NCBI GenBank assembly: GCA_022482625.1 | Contig: JAKVOU010000001.1 | Location: 124,001 to 188,000 of the forward strand | Direction of reading: 5' to 3' | DNA: 64,000 bases | DNA from: Spirochaetia bacterium | GTDB lineage: Bacteria > Spirochaetota > Spirochaetia > Sphaerochaetales > Sphaerochaetaceae | Shown: piece after piece, positions 61,979-64,000 of the stretch | Layout of the letters: each line of letters begins with the position of its first letter | Numbering within the stretch: the first letter of the stretch is position 1 | Program-made: the position numbers and the translations under genes | Notes under the pieces: model-generated | The model's input: only the letters and a program-made list of their open reading frames with translations | What the model was told of the DNA's origin: nothing | Databases searched by the model: none

Positions 61979-62377
61979 ATGTTGAAATTGACCAAAGAAC
62001 TATTGACAAGTATACCCGAAGGAATTGCAAGAGATGTAATGGAACATCCTAAAAACAAGAAAGCGTCATCGACACAAATCAGAAAGTACTATGATGATTT
62101 ATTGCTGTTGCATTCCAAGGCGCATGTAGAAGGTTGTACGAAAGAGAATTTCCATGATTCGATTTTGCCTCTTGTTGCTTTTTCCAAGGCAAAGCTTGCT
62201 TATGGAGTGGGAAGAAAAGTTGTTACCGATGAGTTCAGGGATAAGTTGGTATCCTATATTGATCAGATTGAAAGCCGGGATGATTTTGACCATTTCATTT
62301 TGTTTTACCAAGCTTTGATAGGTTATACAAAATACTACGAAAATATGGCAAATGGTAATAGGAATGGGAGGCGCTGA
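61979..62377 (+). CDS. csm2: CRISPR type III-A small subunit Csm2
   Basis: 132 residues from the ATG at 61979 (AAGGAG, 10-nt gap); an ATG three codons earlier is too close to that site. Helical, basic protein with STQIRKYYDDLLLLHSKA and LPLVAFSKAKLAYGVGRK near the middle, as in Csm2. It lines the crRNA filament as the Cas11 subunit. It begins just behind the cas10 stop. Confidence 0.9.
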   Translation: MLKLTKELLTSIPEGIARDVMEHPKNKKASSTQIRKYYDDLLLLHSKAHVEGCTKENFHDSILPLVAFSKAKLAYGVGRKVVTDEFRDKLVSYIDQIESRDDFDHFILFYQALIGYTKYYENMANGNRNGRR

Positions 62378-62379
62378 AA

Positions 62380-63030
62380 ATGAGCATGGAAATAGTTTCA
62401 ATTACAGGAAAACTTGAGATTGTAACAGGACTGCATATCGGAGCAGGGAACGCTGAAATACATATCGGTGGTATTGATTCTGCCGTCATAAAGAATCCAT
62501 TGGATGGTTATCCGTACATTCCTGGTTCTTCACTTAAGGGAAAAATCAGGTCATTGCTTGAACTGACTGAGGGAATCGTCACTGATGGGAACATTTCCAA
62601 TCGAAAAAATACAGAAAGCCTTATTCCTGTCGTATTCGGAGATACTAGCCAGCAGGGAATGTCCCAAGTAATTTTCCGTGATTGTTTCCTTTCTAAGGAA
62701 TCAAAACAGAAGTTACAGGAACGGAATATACTGGCAACTGAGGAAAAAAGCGAGAATCATATTGATAGAATTACTGGTGTTGCTTCTGATCCCCGCAATA
62801 TTGAAAGAGTTATTCCTGGTATGATATTTGATTTTGAGATGAACCTTAGGATTACTGACAGTGCGAAGAGAGAAAAGATTCTGCAACTGATTAAAAACGG
62901 ACTATACCTGCTTGAACATGATGCCTTGGGCGGATCAGGTAGCCGAGGTTATGGCAAGGTAAAGTTTTCTGGGCTGAAGTGTGATGGTACGGATTTTCCT
63001 GTGGAGTATGATGCACATGAAGTACTGTAA
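62380..63030 (+). CDS. csm3: CRISPR type III-A backbone subunit Csm3
   Basis: 216 residues, GGAGG with an 8-nt gap. ITGKLEIVTGLHIGAGN starts the RAMP fold; GGIDSAVIKNP places Asp33 at the position of the target-RNA cleaving residue; PYIPGSSLKGKIRSLLE and LGGSGSRGYGKVKF are further RAMP marks. It polymerises along the crRNA and cuts bound RNA every 6 nt. Confidence 0.94.
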   Translation: MSMEIVSITGKLEIVTGLHIGAGNAEIHIGGIDSAVIKNPLDGYPYIPGSSLKGKIRSLLELTEGIVTDGNISNRKNTESLIPVVFGDTSQQGMSQVIFRDCFLSKESKQKLQERNILATEEKSENHIDRITGVASDPRNIERVIPGMIFDFEMNLRITDSAKREKILQLIKNGLYLLEHDALGGSGSRGYGKVKFSGLKCDGTDFPVEYDAHEVL

Positions 63031-63949
63031 ACTTCGTTTTTGTGCAAAAAGTGCCTTCTCAAATCTCTTTACTGCCGATCAGGTTTGGGGGCAGATGGTA
63101 TGGGCAATTTCTGCCTTGGAAGGAGAAGCTGCTGCGACGAAGTTTGTCGAGGACTTTGATGAAGTACCACCTTTTGTGCTTTCTGCCATGATGCCGGAAG
63201 GTTTTTTGCCGAGGGTTGTGCTTCCTCCGATGCAATCGAAAGAAAAAATGAATGCTGTAGAGGAAAGAAAGGCTCGGGAAAGAGTAAAATCAAACAAGAA
63301 AAGGAAGTGGATTCCAATCAATACCTTGCTTGAAGTGCAGGATAATATTGCTTTGTTATCACAAAAAGAGATTCCTGGGAAGAAAGATCAAGAGGTGATA
63401 CAACCTGTCAATGAAGTACATGTTTCACTGGACCGTACTACCAATACGCCTTTTGAGGATGGGGGTTTGTATAACCAGCAATACTACATTTCAACAAAGC
63501 CATTGATTGTCTACGTTCGCCTTGATAGAGATGAAACGGAGTGGTCTGCATGGCTCAAGAAAATCTGTAAGTATCTTGAAGCCGTTGGCATCGGCGGAGA
63601 CCGTACTGTTGGTAAAGGAAGTTTTAGCATCAGCGTGGAAGAGCTTGATGAGAGTGAGCAGAAATTGTTTGACTACAAAGGTGGAAATGCATGGATATCG
63701 TTGAGCAGATGTGCGGGTAGGAATCTAAAGCCACTGTACTATACAATAAGTCTTTATGCTGGTATAACCGGTGGTTCTCTTACTGAGGCAAAGACCTATA
63801 ACAAGTATCCTGTACTCTACTATGAACCAGGTTCTTTGTTTGATGCCGGAGGAGGGACGGGAAGTCTGCTGCATCATGTTCAGGAAGACCCTAGAATCTG
63901 TTCATATGGTTATCTGTTTCCGCTTCCAGTGAGAAGCATTGGAGAGTGA
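63017..63949 (+). CDS. csm4: CRISPR type III-A subunit Csm4
   Basis: 310 residues from the ATG at 63017, one of three clustered ATGs (63008, 63011, 63017) behind GGAG. KLRFCAKSAFSNLFTADQVWG opens the Cas5-like RAMP, EVHVSLDRTTNTPFEDGGL is the central block and GIGGDRTVGKGSFSI the glycine-rich loop. It caps the 5' handle of the crRNA and contacts Cas10. It overlaps csm3 by 14 bp. Confidence 0.9.
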   Translation: MKYCKLRFCAKSAFSNLFTADQVWGQMVWAISALEGEAAATKFVEDFDEVPPFVLSAMMPEGFLPRVVLPPMQSKEKMNAVEERKARERVKSNKKRKWIPINTLLEVQDNIALLSQKEIPGKKDQEVIQPVNEVHVSLDRTTNTPFEDGGLYNQQYYISTKPLIVYVRLDRDETEWSAWLKKICKYLEAVGIGGDRTVGKGSFSISVEELDESEQKLFDYKGGNAWISLSRCAGRNLKPLYYTISLYAGITGGSLTEAKTYNKYPVLYYEPGSLFDAGGGTGSLLHHVQEDPRICSYGYLFPLPVRSIGE

Positions 63950-63951
63950 TG

Positions 63952-64000
63952 ATGGAAGAAAAATGGACAACGTATCCGGTTGTAGTAGAAATTATAACAC
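63952..64000 (+). CDS. csm5: Start of CRISPR type III-A subunit Csm5 (cut by window end)
   Basis: Only 16 codons are visible (MEEKWTTYPVVVEIIT). GGAG lies 7 nt upstream and the first of two adjacent ATGs overlaps the csm4 stop. Identity is inferred from gene order and from the beta-strand-like opening of a RAMP protein. Confidence 0.7.
   Translation, partial: MEEKWTTYPVVVEIIT

Overview
The window looks like a chromosomal segment of a free-living, anaerobic, fermentative spirochaete, most plausibly a Sphaerochaeta/Treponema relative. This is inferred from the gene families (a Trep_Strep-type ECF substrate subunit, arginine deiminase, HydE-like and ferritin genes, a selenium-labile cofactor cluster, an OppABCDF operon and codon style), not from a marker gene. 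No rRNA is present. Two tRNA genes, tRNA-Arg(TCT) and tRNA-Pro(TGG), lie on the minus strand.

Region 1 (1-7.5 kb, minus strand) is a seven-gene, translationally coupled operon. In transcription order it encodes a FecCD permease, an ABC ATPase with a C-terminal TM1266-like domain, a HydE-like radical SAM enzyme, a NifH-like reductase, two nitrogenase-component-1-like subunits and an iron-chelate-type binding protein that runs off the window edge. A promoter and a folded-looking leader of about 150 nt precede it. This combination of chelate importer, HydE-like enzyme and nitrogenase-like reductase is the best candidate for an undescribed system here.

Region 2 (7.5-15 kb) is accessory. It holds a HAD phosphatase, tRNA-Arg, an intact XRE antitoxin next to a doubly frameshifted RelE-like toxin, and an AT-rich two-gene module (TcmP-like methyltransferase-like protein plus its CX3CX2C radical-SAM-like partner). 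A Gln/Pro/Met-rich exported protein and a complete IS1634/IS4-like element with inverted repeats and a 6-bp target duplication follow.

Region 3 (15-23 kb) is a metal or siderophore uptake operon: an ECF S subunit, EcfT, a double EcfA, two ABC half transporters (one frameshifted) and a DtxR-like repressor. A divergent AraC regulator faces it across a shared control region with a dyad at the start site.

Region 4 (23-30 kb) carries an MBL hydrolase, a lipoprotein, an HD-GYP protein with a degenerate receiver, and ferritin with a Fur-like site. A group IIC intron with a gutted reverse transcriptase sits right behind the ferritin terminator, and small unknown genes follow.

Region 5 (30-41 kb) has an oppABCDF operon behind an attenuator-like leader, then a ferric-iron-type ABC operon whose permease and ATPase are in one frame, and a LytTR/membrane protein pair.

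Region 6 (41-53.8 kb) is housekeeping and metabolism: nth, rpmB, a homoserine dehydrogenase fused to an apparently dead aspartate kinase, thrC, galTK with a divergent LacI-type regulator, a short RecQ-like helicase and arginine deiminase.

Region 7 (53.8-58.5 kb) is a selenium cluster (xdhC, an EF2568-type cysteine desulfurase, yedE, yedF, a DUF3343 gene, selD) of the kind tied to selenium-dependent molybdenum hydroxylases. Region 8 (58.6 kb to the end) is a type III-A CRISPR-Cas operon (cas6, cas10/csm1, csm2, csm3, csm4, start of csm5). No array is visible inside the window.
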